The notes below the pieces were generated by a model, which saw only the letters and a list, made by a program, of their open reading frames with translations, was not told where the DNA came from and did no database searches. Shown here piece after piece: positions 32,922 to 41,909 of a DNA stretch of 64,000 nucleotides. The stretch's first letter is position 1, and each line of letters starts with the position of its first letter. This stretch comes from Lewinellaceae bacterium (lineage in GTDB: Bacteria; Bacteroidota; Bacteroidia; Chitinophagales; Saprospiraceae): the NCBI GenBank assembly GCA_020636375.1, contig JACJXZ010000002.1:1-64000 (forward strand), in the 5' to 3' direction. The position numbers and the translations under genes were made by a program.

Positions 32922-35387
32922 TCAATACGGATCCACATCCACGCTCACCCTTACCCCGCTGCAGCCCGACGTTTGCTGCATAGCATCGATGGCCTCCTGG
33001 ATGGTTTCTTTGGCGTAGCGGATCTTCTTCGCATCTTTTGGCATCTTGATGAGGAAATCCAGCAGGTAGTATCCGCGGATGCGGTTGACGTAGGGCTCGG
33101 CCGGGCCGATGGCCCATTCTCCCAGCTTGCTTTTGAGCACCTGCTCGAAAATCCGGGCGCCCTCGTTGAGGGTCTTCGGCTTTTTGTGCCTCAGGGTGAT
33201 ACGGATGAGGCGGTAGTAGGGCGGGTAGTGGAATTGCTGCCGTTCCGTCATCTCGCGGGTGAAGAAGGCACCGTAGTCGTTGTCCAGCACTTCCCGGAGG
33301 ACCGGGCTGGTGGTGTTGAACGCCTGGATGATGACTTTGCCCTGCTTGTGCTTACGCCCCGCCCGGCCGCTCACCTGCAGCATGAGCTGGAAGGCCCGCT
33401 CGCCGGCGCGGAAGTCCGGGAACTGGAGCAGCTGGTCGGCGCTGAGCACGCCGACGACGCCCACCCGCTCAAAATCCAGCCCTTTGGTGACCATTTGGGT
33501 GCCGACCAGGATGTCCAGGCGGCCCTCCTCGAAGTCGTTGATCAGCCGGGCGTGGGCGTTCTTGCCGCGCACCGTCTCCAGGTCCATGCGGCCGATCTTC
33601 GCATCGGGCAGGTAGATCTTGAGTTCATCTTCGATCTTTTCGGTACCGAAACCTTTGAGGACCAGCTGCCTGGCACCGCAGGCGGGGCAGGCGTCGGGCA
33701 GGCGGGCGGTATAGCCGCAGTAGTGGCACTTGAGGGCGTTTCTGAACTTGTGGTAGGTCAGGCTCACGTCGCAGTGGATGCATTCGGAGTGCCAGTCGCA
33801 GGTGAGGCAGCGGTAGGTAGGCGAGTAGCCGCGGCGGTTCTGGAACAGGATGGCCTGTTCGCCCCTTTCGAGGGCCGCCTTGAGCTCGTCCAGCAGCGTA
33901 GCGGTAAAGTGGGAATGGAGTTTCTGTTCCTGCATGGCCCGTTTGGCGTCGGCCACCTCTATGGCGGGCAGCTGCAGGCCGCCGAAGCGCTCCGGCATTT
34001 CCACCAGGCCGTATTTGCCGGTTTTGGCGTTGAAATAGGATTCGATGGAGGGCGTAGCCGTTCCCAGCAGGATTTTGGCGCCGTGCAGGTGGGCCAGGTA
34101 AACGGCTGCGTCGCGGGCGTTGTATCGGGGGTTGGGGTCATATTGCTTGTAGGAGTTGTCGTGCTCCTCGTCGACGATGATGAGCCCCAGCTTGCGGAAG
34201 GGGAGGAACAGGGCCGAGCGGGCGCCCAGCACCACGGGTTTGCCTTTCAGTACGCCGTTCCACATTTCCACCCGCTCGTTGTTGCTGAAACGGGAGTGGT
34301 AGATGGCGATCTGTTCGCCGAAGATTTTTTCCAGGCGCCCGGTCACCTGGGTGGTCAGGGCGATTTCCGGCAGCAGGTAGAGTACCTGCTCTCCTCTTTG
34401 GATGGTTTCCTGGATGAGTTCCACATAAACGCGGGTCTTGCCGCTGCCGGTCACGCCGTGGAGCAACACGGCGTTCTTTTCCCGGAAATGGCTGCGCAGC
34501 TCCGCCAGGGCCCGCACCTGCTGTCCGGAGAGCACATCGGCCTGCACGGTGTCTTCTTCATATCCTCCCAGCCGGCTCACCTCCCGTTCGTACAGTTCGA
34601 AAACCTCCTTTTTCTCCAGGGCCTTCAGCACGGAGGCATCCACGTTGGCCTTGCTGTAAATATCCTGCCGGCGGACAAACTCCCGTTGTTTGGCCAGCTG
34701 CACGTAGGCCATCAGCGCTTCCACCTGGCGGGTGGAACGGCTGCACAGCTCGAAGGCCTCCGCCAGCCGTTCCGGCCGGGAGGCGTAGGGTTCCCGGAGG
34801 CGCACGCAGGAGACCGTCTTCGGCTTGTACTTGGTTTTGAGGTCCTCCTTGAGATAGATGATCCGTTTCTCCAGCATGCGGCGGATCAGCGGGTAGACGG
34901 TTTTCTGCTGGAGGATGCCGCGCACGTCCTCAATGCTGATCTCTTTCTGTATGGTCAGGGCTTCGGCGACGAGGTACTCTTTATCGTCCAGCCCGCCGAA
35001 ATCCTCGTCGAAGAGCGGGCTGAGGGTCAGGCGGGTTTCGCTGGCCAGCTTGAGGTTGGCGGGCAGGGCGGCGTGCATCACTTCGCCCAGGGTGCAGAGG
35101 TAATAGTCGGCCAGCCACTGCCAGAGCTGGAGCTGCACCTGGTTGATGATCGGCTCGTCGTCCACCACCGAAAGGATGGGCTTGGGGCGGTAGGCCTCCG
35201 GCGCCCGCCGGTGCTGCTCGACCACCAGGGCGGTGTACAGCCTGGCCTTCCCGAACTGCACCTCCACCCGCTTGCCGAAGGTGGCGTCCGGCACCAGTTG
35301 CTCAGGCACGGCGTAGGTATACGGCTTGGGCACTGCCAGAGGCAGGATGACGGTGACGTAGGTTTGGGTGGCGGTGGTGGGGATCAT
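32922..35387 (-). CDS. priA: Primosomal protein N' (replication restart helicase PriA)
   Basis: The 821-residue product has the full PriA architecture: N-terminal DNA-binding domain (VILPLAVPKPYTYAVPEQL), helicase Walker A GVTGSGKT (near residue 310), DEEH box (near 405), the zinc-binding cysteines CLTCDWHSECIHC, CHYCGY and CPACG (near 525-575), helicase motif V/VI region GTQMVTKGLDF and QVSGRAGR, and a C-terminal domain. It unwinds lagging-strand DNA at stalled forks and loads the primosome. ATG 35387 starts the conserved domain; an upstream in-frame ATG at 35504 would read through repeat-rich leader DNA. Confidence 0.96.
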   Translation of the reverse strand: MIPTTATQTYVTVILPLAVPKPYTYAVPEQLVPDATFGKRVEVQFGKARLYTALVVEQHRRAPEAYRPKPILSVVDDEPIINQVQLQLWQWLADYYLCTLGEVMHAALPANLKLASETRLTLSPLFDEDFGGLDDKEYLVAEALTIQKEISIEDVRGILQQKTVYPLIRRMLEKRIIYLKEDLKTKYKPKTVSCVRLREPYASRPERLAEAFELCSRSTRQVEALMAYVQLAKQREFVRRQDIYSKANVDASVLKALEKKEVFELYEREVSRLGGYEEDTVQADVLSGQQVRALAELRSHFREKNAVLLHGVTGSGKTRVYVELIQETIQRGEQVLYLLPEIALTTQVTGRLEKIFGEQIAIYHSRFSNNERVEMWNGVLKGKPVVLGARSALFLPFRKLGLIIVDEEHDNSYKQYDPNPRYNARDAAVYLAHLHGAKILLGTATPSIESYFNAKTGKYGLVEMPERFGGLQLPAIEVADAKRAMQEQKLHSHFTATLLDELKAALERGEQAILFQNRRGYSPTYRCLTCDWHSECIHCDVSLTYHKFRNALKCHYCGYTARLPDACPACGARQLVLKGFGTEKIEDELKIYLPDAKIGRMDLETVRGKNAHARLINDFEEGRLDILVGTQMVTKGLDFERVGVVGVLSADQLLQFPDFRAGERAFQLMLQVSGRAGRKHKQGKVIIQAFNTTSPVLREVLDNDYGAFFTREMTERQQFHYPPYYRLIRITLRHKKPKTLNEGARIFEQVLKSKLGEWAIGPAEPYVNRIRGYYLLDFLIKMPKDAKKIRYAKETIQEAIDAMQQTSGCSGVRVSVDVDPY

Positions 35388-35436
35388 TTGGTTGTGAAAA
35401 TGTGTATTGGTGTATTGGTGCCTGGTTTGAAATAGT

Positions 35437-35476
35437 GAAATACGTAGAAATATATTGAAATTCCTCGAAATATCCG
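35437..35476. repeat. 10-bp tandem repeat, locus 3
   Basis: Four units GAAATACGTA, GAAATATATT, GAAATTCCTC, GAAATATCCG in exact 10-base register, between the PriA start and the Uma2 promoter. Shares a 19-base identity with locus 2. Confidence 0.75.
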
Positions 35477-35514
35477 TCAAGCCTGGGTTGGCAATGCATT
35501 TCATTCCTTCCCAC

Positions 35515-35572
35515 TTTTTGTTTCAAAATTATAGCTTTTTTGTTTAAAACAAAACTATACTTGAAACAAAAA
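35515..35572. promoter_or_regulatory. Double palindrome, operator-like, in the divergent priA-uma2 gap
   Basis: Outer arms TTTTTGTTTCAA (35515-35526) and TTGAAACAAAAA (35561-35572) are perfect inverted repeats; between them TTTTGTTTAAAACAAAA (35538-35554) is a second palindrome around one central base. Such AT-rich nested dyads often bind a dimeric repressor or form the -33 region. It lies directly upstream of the proposed uma2 promoter. Confidence 0.55.
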
Positions 35573-35590
35573 AGTAAAACCCTTATCTTG
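35561..35590 (+). promoter_or_regulatory. Candidate promoter of the Uma2 gene
   Basis: TTG at 35561 and TATCTTG at 35584, 20 bases apart, approach the Bacteroidota consensus (TTTG, ~19 bases, TAnnTTTG) with one base missing in the -7 box. The ATG at 35611 is 20 bases downstream. Confidence 0.4.
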
Positions 35591-35610
35591 CGAAGATACA
35601 ACCTTGACGT

Positions 35611-36171
35611 ATGGAAACCACCACGAAGAAGATAACTTATCAGGAATTTCGCCAGATGGAATTTGACGATGACGACCGCTTTCTGTATGAACTCCTAAAT
35701 GGCGAACTAGTGAAGAGAGCAGCACCTTCTCCCCTCCACCAACGCATCTCCGGCAGGCTTTCCCGGAAGATAGGAGCCTGGATTGAAGAAAAGAATCTCG
35801 GAGAATTATTTTATGCTCCCATTGATGTTTTTCTGGACGATTATAATGTCCCCCAACCTGATCTCATTTTTATAAAAAAAGAACGGCTGGGAATTGTCAA
35901 CCTCGAAGAAGCTGTGATGGGTATGCCTGACCTGGTCATCGAGATTCTGTCTCCCAGTTCCATCAAACGGGACCGTTTTGAAAAAATGGAAGTTTACCAG
36001 CGGTTCAAAGCCCCTGAGTACTGGATCGTCGACCCCGCCAACAGCAGCATAGAAGTTTATACCCTGCAAAACGACAAGCTGGAGATCGCCGGTTTTGCTG
36101 CCCAGGAGGGCACCGTTCAATCTCCGGCCTTAGGAGGCTGGGAACTGGAAGTGCAACAGGTTTTTGAATGA
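35611..36171 (+). CDS. Uma2-family putative restriction-endonuclease-fold protein
   Basis: A 186-residue Uma2 (DUF820) protein with the usual elements: TYQEFRQME, YELLNGELVKRAAPSPLHQR, VFLDDYNVPQPDLIFI, PDLVIEILSPSS and YWIVDPANSSIEVY. The Asp of PDLIFI and the Glu of VIEILS are the expected PD-(D/E)xK metal ligands. The biological role is unproven; members are widely scattered in Bacteroidota and Cyanobacteria, often as accessory genes. It is transcribed alone. Confidence 0.9.
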   Translation: METTTKKITYQEFRQMEFDDDDRFLYELLNGELVKRAAPSPLHQRISGRLSRKIGAWIEEKNLGELFYAPIDVFLDDYNVPQPDLIFIKKERLGIVNLEEAVMGMPDLVIEILSPSSIKRDRFEKMEVYQRFKAPEYWIVDPANSSIEVYTLQNDKLEIAGFAAQEGTVQSPALGGWELEVQQVFE

Positions 36172-36468
36172 AATCCCGGAAGCACCGGGCGGATTGAAAA
36201 TTCCCCTTGTCACATAAAACCCGGAAGTTAGGAAGGGCTTGCGATTTTTGCCTGTTTCCACCCGGCTGCGGCTGCGGTTTGGCAGCGGCTCATCCGAGCA
36301 AACCGCACATCGAAAATCGCACATTAAACTTGACGGCAATAGGTTTTGTGCATTTATGGGAGGATTTCCCCTTTAGGGGATTTAAGGGGCGGGGCGGGCA
36401 AATGCACAAAACCTATTGCAGCGGAGTATAAACTTCAAAAATATTCCAATGCCTTCCCTCCCGCTCCG
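36172..36468. other. Convergent intergenic region with a long inverted repeat
   Basis: At 36337-36355 and 36400-36418 there is a perfect 19-bp inverted repeat (CAATAGGTTTTGTGCATTT and complement) with a 44-base purine/pyrimidine-asymmetric middle. It lies between the convergent ends of uma2 and the mlaD-like gene, so it may end transcription from both sides, or be a small fold-back element. The rest of the gap holds nothing recognised. Confidence 0.75.
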
Positions 36469-37503
36469 TTACTGCCCCCCTGCCGCCGCATCCTTCCGGT
36501 CGAACTTCTTCACTTTGCTCCGGCTCTTGAACGGCATATACCGGTAAGGGCGATCCTGGAAGTCGTTGACCAGCGAATCGGCACGCTGGCTCAGTTCGCT
36601 GATGTTGTTGTACAGTTCCTCATCGGACATCAACCTGCCCAGGGAGCCTTCCCCGTTCTTTATCTTGCCCACCACGTCCGAGACGCCGTCGAGGGCGCTG
36701 TTGGCGGACTCCATGGTGGTTTTCAGGCCGGCGATGGCCTCGTTGACCTCCCGGAGGGTCTGTTCCAGGTCGGCGGCGACGAGCTGGCTGCTCAGGGAGT
36801 CGGCGTTGCCGAGGATGCTGTTGATCTTGTCGTTGTTGCGTTTCAGGTTGCCGGTGATGGCATTCAGGTTGGACAGGGTGCCGTCGATGCTGCCGGAAGA
36901 GGAACGCAGCAGGCCGTCGAGCTGGCCGGTGGCGGAATTGAGGTTGGCCAGGGTAGACTCCAGGTCTCTCAGGCTTTTTCCAAGCGGGGAGTCGGGGTCT
37001 TCCAGCAAGGCCTGGTTCAGGGTGTCGATCACGTCCAGCAGGCCTTCTTTGATAATGCCGACATACTGTTCCACATTATCCTCTCCGACCATGGACCCCA
37101 GCAGCCCCCGGAATTCGCCTTCCAGCACGTCGCCGCTTTTGGCGCAATCGTCGCCGGAGCAAGGCCGGGAGTATTCCAGCATGATGGCCTTGCCGCCCAT
37201 GAAGCCGGTGGAAACGATGACCGCCTTGGTGTCTTTGGGGATGGTCATGCCCGGCTTGAGGTCAAGGACGACCTCGACGGTCCGGTCCACGTCGCTGAGC
37301 AGGTTTACGCTGGCTACGTTTCCCACCTCGACGCCGTTGATGAACACCTGGGTGCCGATCTGCATGCGGTCCACTCTGGGGTAATAAACTTTGTAGGTGT
37401 TGGCCTGGAGCAGCAGGTTTTTCCCGCGGATAAACTTATAGCCCCACACCGAAAGGGCAATGGCGACCACTGCCAGGATACCTACCTTTACTTCGTTTGA
37501 CAT
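36469..37503 (-). CDS. MlaD/MCE-domain lipid transport protein
   Basis: A 344-residue inner-membrane-anchored protein: one N-terminal membrane segment (residues 7-26), an MCE domain (about 36-115, with VDRMQIGTQVFINGVEVGNV and KDTKAVIVSTGFMGGKAIML) and a long helical C-terminal region (140-320) that would form the hexameric needle. In other bacteria MlaD-type proteins shuttle phospholipid between the membranes as part of an ABC complex; the permease and ATPase are not in this window. It follows the amidase gene with 103 bases between them, a gene order found in many Bacteroidota. Confidence 0.9.
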   Translation of the reverse strand: MSNEVKVGILAVVAIALSVWGYKFIRGKNLLLQANTYKVYYPRVDRMQIGTQVFINGVEVGNVASVNLLSDVDRTVEVVLDLKPGMTIPKDTKAVIVSTGFMGGKAIMLEYSRPCSGDDCAKSGDVLEGEFRGLLGSMVGEDNVEQYVGIIKEGLLDVIDTLNQALLEDPDSPLGKSLRDLESTLANLNSATGQLDGLLRSSSGSIDGTLSNLNAITGNLKRNNDKINSILGNADSLSSQLVAADLEQTLREVNEAIAGLKTTMESANSALDGVSDVVGKIKNGEGSLGRLMSDEELYNNISELSQRADSLVNDFQDRPYRYMPFKSRSKVKKFDRKDAAAGGQ

Positions 37504-37605
37504 GGTATATCGGGTTTAAGCGCCGCAAAGGTAAAAAAAAGAAAATATCCCCGGCACTTATTCTAAGCAACTACCGCTGCGATGCGCTGCAACTAGTGCC
37601 TTCGG

Positions 37606-39042
37606 TCAAGGAATACCCAACTCCCGTTTGGCCTGCTCCACGGAAATGCGCCGGCCATCTTTGTAGGCGACGATGAAGGCATCGGGGAAGCCGCGGGCCT
37701 GCAGGAGCAGGCGGGCTTCGAAGGCCTGCTGGAGGGTGGAGAAGTTGCGGGCCTGGTATTTGAAGAGGTTGTCTTCGTTCACCACTTCGATCAGGTAGCC
37801 GGTATTGCGCCATTTGCTGTTGCTGGTGTCCACCGGTTTGGAGGAAGCAGCCAGCTGGACGTTGAACTGTATATTTTCGGAACCGGAAGCAGGCCCCGGC
37901 CATGCCCCGGGTGCCCCTTTCTCGCCGGTGGCGCCATAATCGTAAGCGCGGGGGGCAGGCGGGGCCGGGGGAGAATATTCCACCTGCCGGTTGGGGCGGC
38001 TGTAATCCGCCGGCTGGGAGGGCGGGGAGACATTCCTGGTTTTCACCGGCTGGTAGGCCGGCGGGCCTTCCGGCTCGCGGTAGGAATACGACTGGTTGGC
38101 CTGGACGTTCTTCTCCAGCGCCAGTTCGGGGTACTGGCCGCTTTCGACAATGGCCTTATACTCCTCAAAGGCTTTCAGGATGGCGCCGGCAACGGATTGC
38201 TGCCCCGTTTCGGTCTTCAGGAACTCTTCCTCCTCCTTGTTGCTCAGGAAACCCGTTTCGACCAGCACGCTGGGCATAGCCGTCTCCTTGAGCACTACGA
38301 ACCCCGCCTGTTTAACCCCCCGGCTTTTGAGCCGGGCCTGGTGGAAAAAATTGGCTTCCACCCGCTCGGCAAAGAGGATGCTCTGCTCCAGGTAAGCGTT
38401 CTGGAACATGGTCAGCATGATGTGGCCTTCCGGAGAGTTGGGGTCGTAGTCGTAATTGCGGCGGTAGTCGTCTTCGAGCAGGATGGCGGCGTTCTCCCTT
38501 TTGGCCACTTCCAGGTTGTGCTCGGCGGTATGCAGCCCCATGACGTAGGTCTCGGTGCCGTGCGTAGCCGCCGAGCCGGGCATGAAGTTGCAGTGGATGG
38601 AGATGAACAGGTCGGCCTCGCTGCGGTTGGCAATGGCGGCCCGCTCGTAGAGCGGTATAAAAACGTCCTCGTTGCGGGTCAGGATCACCCGCACGTCCGG
38701 GAAACGAACCTGCATAGCGGCGGCCAGGGCCTGGCCGACTGACAGGGCCAGGTGTTTCTCCCGGGAGCTGCTCCCCAGGCAGCCGGGGTCGTGCCCGCCG
38801 TGGCCCGGGTCGATGACCACCGTTTTGATCCGGTAATCTTTTCTTTCTTTGATAACTTTGCCCATCTCGCCGCCAAAGCTTACTTTCGCAGCAGCTAAGG
38901 AAGCAGCGCGGGCCCCGGGCTCATGCAGCCCGCCCGCCCCGGGGCAGGAAAGCTCAAAAGATAACAAAGTGTTAAACCCCCGGTGGGTGAATGGCAAAAA
39001 ACAAAACAGGATCGTTTGTAGGATGGTTACCGCTTTCTTCAT
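37606..39042 (-). CDS. N-acetylmuramoyl-L-alanine amidase with C-terminal SPOR-like domain
   Basis: A 478-residue exported protein with an Amidase_3 domain (about 70-290): zinc motif DPGHGGHDPG with His81, the Glu after it (SREKHL region), FISIHCNF with His150 and the catalytic glutamate in VLVETGFLSN. A Pro-rich linker (about 315-390) leads to a SPOR/SpoIID-like C-terminal segment (IQFNVQLAASSKPVDT ... NLFKYQARNFSTLQQAFEA ... GFPDAFIVAYKDGRRI). It cuts the stem peptide from peptidoglycan; the C-terminal part should direct it to the septum. It is divergent from lptD, 25 bases between the starts. Confidence 0.93.
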   Translation of the reverse strand: MKKAVTILQTILFCFLPFTHRGFNTLLSFELSCPGAGGLHEPGARAASLAAAKVSFGGEMGKVIKERKDYRIKTVVIDPGHGGHDPGCLGSSSREKHLALSVGQALAAAMQVRFPDVRVILTRNEDVFIPLYERAAIANRSEADLFISIHCNFMPGSAATHGTETYVMGLHTAEHNLEVAKRENAAILLEDDYRRNYDYDPNSPEGHIMLTMFQNAYLEQSILFAERVEANFFHQARLKSRGVKQAGFVVLKETAMPSVLVETGFLSNKEEEEFLKTETGQQSVAGAILKAFEEYKAIVESGQYPELALEKNVQANQSYSYREPEGPPAYQPVKTRNVSPPSQPADYSRPNRQVEYSPPAPPAPRAYDYGATGEKGAPGAWPGPASGSENIQFNVQLAASSKPVDTSNSKWRNTGYLIEVVNEDNLFKYQARNFSTLQQAFEARLLLQARGFPDAFIVAYKDGRRISVEQAKRELGIP

Positions 39043-39067
39043 AGCACAACTTAATGATATTTAATCC

Positions 39068-41806
39068 TTGAGAGCAAAGTTACCAATAATAATTGTATCC
39101 TTCATCTGGCCGTTGCTGAATCTGTCGGCGCAGGTGGTTCCCCCCTCTGCACGGGACAGGCTCCCCCCCGTTGCACAGGACACGCTGCCGCCGCTGGCGG
39201 CGGACAGCCTGCGGGTGGACTCCGCCGCCGTCACCGCAGCTGCCGACAGCCTGGCCAGGCCGCTGCAGCAGGTAACTTTCTCCCGGGACTCCCTGGACGC
39301 CCCCGTGGAATATACCGCCACGGATTCCATGATCTATGACATCCGCGGGCAAAAAATCCACCTCTACGGCAACGCTTCCGTAACCTACACGACCATCAAC
39401 CTCAAGGCGGATCATATTATCTTCGACTGGGCGACCAACATCGTCACCGCCGAGGGCATGCCGGACAGCCTCGGCCGGCCGGCCGGAAAGCCGGAATTCT
39501 CCGACGGCGACCAGAGTTTCCTGGCCGACAGCATGCGCTATAACTTCCAGACCCGCAAAGGCGTCGTTTATGATGTGACAACGACGCAGAACGACGTCGT
39601 CGTACACAGCGCCCGCTCAAAATTCGTGAGCAGCCCGGCGCAGGACACCACCCAGGAAACCAACAACGTCATTTTCAGCTCCGACGCCCTGTTCACCACC
39701 TGCACCCACGACGACCCCCACTTCGGCATCCACAGCCGCCGCCAGAAGGTGGTGCCCAACAAGCTGGTAGTCGTCGGCCCTTCCAACCTGGAGATCATGG
39801 GCGTGCCCACCCCCCTGTGGCTGCCCTTCGGCTTCTTTCCGATCTCCTCGGGGCGCCGCACCGGCCTGCTCTTCCCGCGCGATTACCAGTACTCCCCGCA
39901 GTGGGGCTTCGGCCTGGAAGGCATCGGCTGGTTCTTCCCCCTGGGCGACCATTTCAACCTGTCGCTCACCACCAACCTGTACATCAAGGGCACCTGGGGC
40001 GTCAACGCCATCTCCCAGTACCGCAAGCGCTATAAATACAACGGCAGCTTCGACCTCGGCTACGACGTGCGCCGCCAGGAGGACGACGAGGGCAACATCA
40101 ACCGCCCCAAATCCTTCCGCTTCCGGTGGTCGCACCAGCAGGACCGGTCCGCCCACCCGACCAACACCTTCGGCGGCTCCATCAACATACAGACCAACAA
40201 CTACCAGAGCCGGGTGTTTAACGACTTCAACAACGTTACCAACAACCAGCTCAACTCCAACCTGGCCTTCAGCAAAAACTGGCGCGACAAACCCATCAAC
40301 CTCAACGCCAGCCTCAGCCACAGCCAGAACTCCAACACACGCAACGTCACGATCAACTTCCCGAACGTCAAATTCCAGACCCAGGCGCTCTACCCCTTCA
40401 AGCGCAAAGAGCGCAGCGGCAAAGAGAAATGGTTCGAAACCATCACCCTGCGCTACCAGGGCGACGCCCGCAACCGCTTCGAAGCGAAAGATACTACCCT
40501 GTTCACCCAGCAAACCCTGGAGGACGCCCAGTTCGGCGTCCAGCACTCCATCAATACCGGGACCTCCTTCAAGCTGTTCCGCTACTTCAACCTCAACCCC
40601 AGCGTCAACTACGACGAGGTGTGGTACCTCAAATCCCTGCGCAAGGACTTTATCCCCGGGCTGGAGATCGACACTATGTTCAACAACGGGGTTGAGACCT
40701 ATGATACCACCGCCTACGGCGAAATTAACGAAAGGCTGATCACCGGTTTCGAAAACTTCCGCGAGTTCAGCGCCAGCATCAGCCTCAACACCCAGCTTTT
40801 CGGCACCATGCAGTTCAAAAAAGGCTGGCTGCGGGGCATCCGCCACGTGATGAAGCCCAGCGTCTCCTTCGGCTATACCCCCGATTACACCATCCCGGAG
40901 CTGGGTTATTTCCGGACGGTGCAGGACTCCAGCACTGCCGACGGCCTGCGGGAATACTCCATCTTCGAAGGCGCCATCTTCGGCGGCCCGTCCACCGGCG
41001 GCAGGCAGATGGCCATGAGCTACAGCATCAACAACATCTTCGAGGCCAAGTACTTCTCCAGGAAGGACTCCACGGACAAGAAGCTCAAGCTGTTCGACAA
41101 CATCGTCGTGTCCGGCAATTACAACTTCGCTGCCGACTCGCTAAACTTCAGCCCGGTCAACATCAGCGGCACCACCCGCCTGGCCAAGGGTATGACCACC
41201 GTGGGCCTGCGCGCCCAGTTCGACCCCTACGCCGTAGACGAGGTCAACGGCCGGGCCCGGCGGGTCAACCAGTTTGCCTGGAACCGCGACGGCAAGCTGC
41301 TGCGCTTCGTCAACGCCCAGGCGCGCTTTACGACCAACATTACCGTGGGCAAAATCCGCGCCCTGTTTATGGGAAAAGAGGAAGAGGTGATCGAAGATCC
41401 CCTGGAGGAAGAGGCCAGGAGGCTGGAAGAACCGGAAGAGACCGACTTCCTCAGCCTGTTCGAGAATTTCCGCATCGGCCACAACCTCGTCTTCGACTGG
41501 GAGGGCCTGCCCGACGGCCGCGACACCTTCAAAGTCACTACCCACTCCATCAACTGCCAGGGCAACATCGCCCTGACCGACAACTGGAACGTCAACATCG
41601 GCAACTTCGGCTACGACTTCGTCCGCAAGGGCATCACCTACCCTTCCGTCGGCTTCTCCCGCAACCTCCACTGCTGGGAGATGGGCATGAACTGGCAGCC
41701 TACGCGGGGTACCTACAGCTTCTTCATCCAGGTGCGGCCGGGCACGATGGACTTTTTGCGGATACCGTATAACAGGAATAATATTGATGCGCGAAGTGGG
41801 TTTTGA
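39068..41806 (+). CDS. lptD: LPS-assembly protein LptD
   Basis: A 912-residue outer-membrane protein. Signal peptide to about residue 21 (NLSAQ), a periplasmic OstA-like domain with beta-taco repeats (YGNASVTYTTINLKADHIIF, VYDVTTTQND) up to about 220, then a large barrel to the end (final FFIQVRPGTMDFLRIPYNRN). LptD with LptE inserts lipopolysaccharide into the outer leaflet; no lptE is adjacent. The start is a TTG, because no in-frame ATG precedes the signal peptide. It is divergent from the amidase, a pairing common in Bacteroidota. Confidence 0.93.
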   Translation: MRAKLPIIIVSFIWPLLNLSAQVVPPSARDRLPPVAQDTLPPLAADSLRVDSAAVTAAADSLARPLQQVTFSRDSLDAPVEYTATDSMIYDIRGQKIHLYGNASVTYTTINLKADHIIFDWATNIVTAEGMPDSLGRPAGKPEFSDGDQSFLADSMRYNFQTRKGVVYDVTTTQNDVVVHSARSKFVSSPAQDTTQETNNVIFSSDALFTTCTHDDPHFGIHSRRQKVVPNKLVVVGPSNLEIMGVPTPLWLPFGFFPISSGRRTGLLFPRDYQYSPQWGFGLEGIGWFFPLGDHFNLSLTTNLYIKGTWGVNAISQYRKRYKYNGSFDLGYDVRRQEDDEGNINRPKSFRFRWSHQQDRSAHPTNTFGGSINIQTNNYQSRVFNDFNNVTNNQLNSNLAFSKNWRDKPINLNASLSHSQNSNTRNVTINFPNVKFQTQALYPFKRKERSGKEKWFETITLRYQGDARNRFEAKDTTLFTQQTLEDAQFGVQHSINTGTSFKLFRYFNLNPSVNYDEVWYLKSLRKDFIPGLEIDTMFNNGVETYDTTAYGEINERLITGFENFREFSASISLNTQLFGTMQFKKGWLRGIRHVMKPSVSFGYTPDYTIPELGYFRTVQDSSTADGLREYSIFEGAIFGGPSTGGRQMAMSYSINNIFEAKYFSRKDSTDKKLKLFDNIVVSGNYNFAADSLNFSPVNISGTTRLAKGMTTVGLRAQFDPYAVDEVNGRARRVNQFAWNRDGKLLRFVNAQARFTTNITVGKIRALFMGKEEEVIEDPLEEEARRLEEPEETDFLSLFENFRIGHNLVFDWEGLPDGRDTFKVTTHSINCQGNIALTDNWNVNIGNFGYDFVRKGITYPSVGFSRNLHCWEMGMNWQPTRGTYSFFIQVRPGTMDFLRIPYNRNNIDARSGF

Positions 41807-41813
41807 GCGTTCG

Positions 41814-41833
41814 TCGAAGTCTGGAGACTTCGA
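41814..41833. repeat. Palindromic repeat right after the lptD stop
   Basis: One 30-bp family unit (TCGAAGTCTGGAGACTTCGA, then CGAGCGG) begins eight bases after the lptD stop. It stays open in frame with the downstream kinase gene, so automatic start calling would include it as residues ERSSKSGDFDER. Confidence 0.9.
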
Positions 41834-41909
41834 CGAGCGGTTTTTGATGTCCGGAAACCGCAAATTACTTCTTTCGGGCATTATTCTCACGCACCTTAAA
41901 CCAACGCCA

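Noticed and set aside
32853..35435. An 860-codon open frame on the plus strand opposite priA
   Set aside because: It mirrors the third codon positions of priA in GC-rich DNA; the sequence is His/Val/Gly-rich without any domain. priA on the other strand is unmistakable.
41784..41909. Longer start for the hybrid kinase at 41784
   Set aside because: The extension translates the palindromic repeat and overlaps the end of lptD; the signal peptide begins only at 41910.
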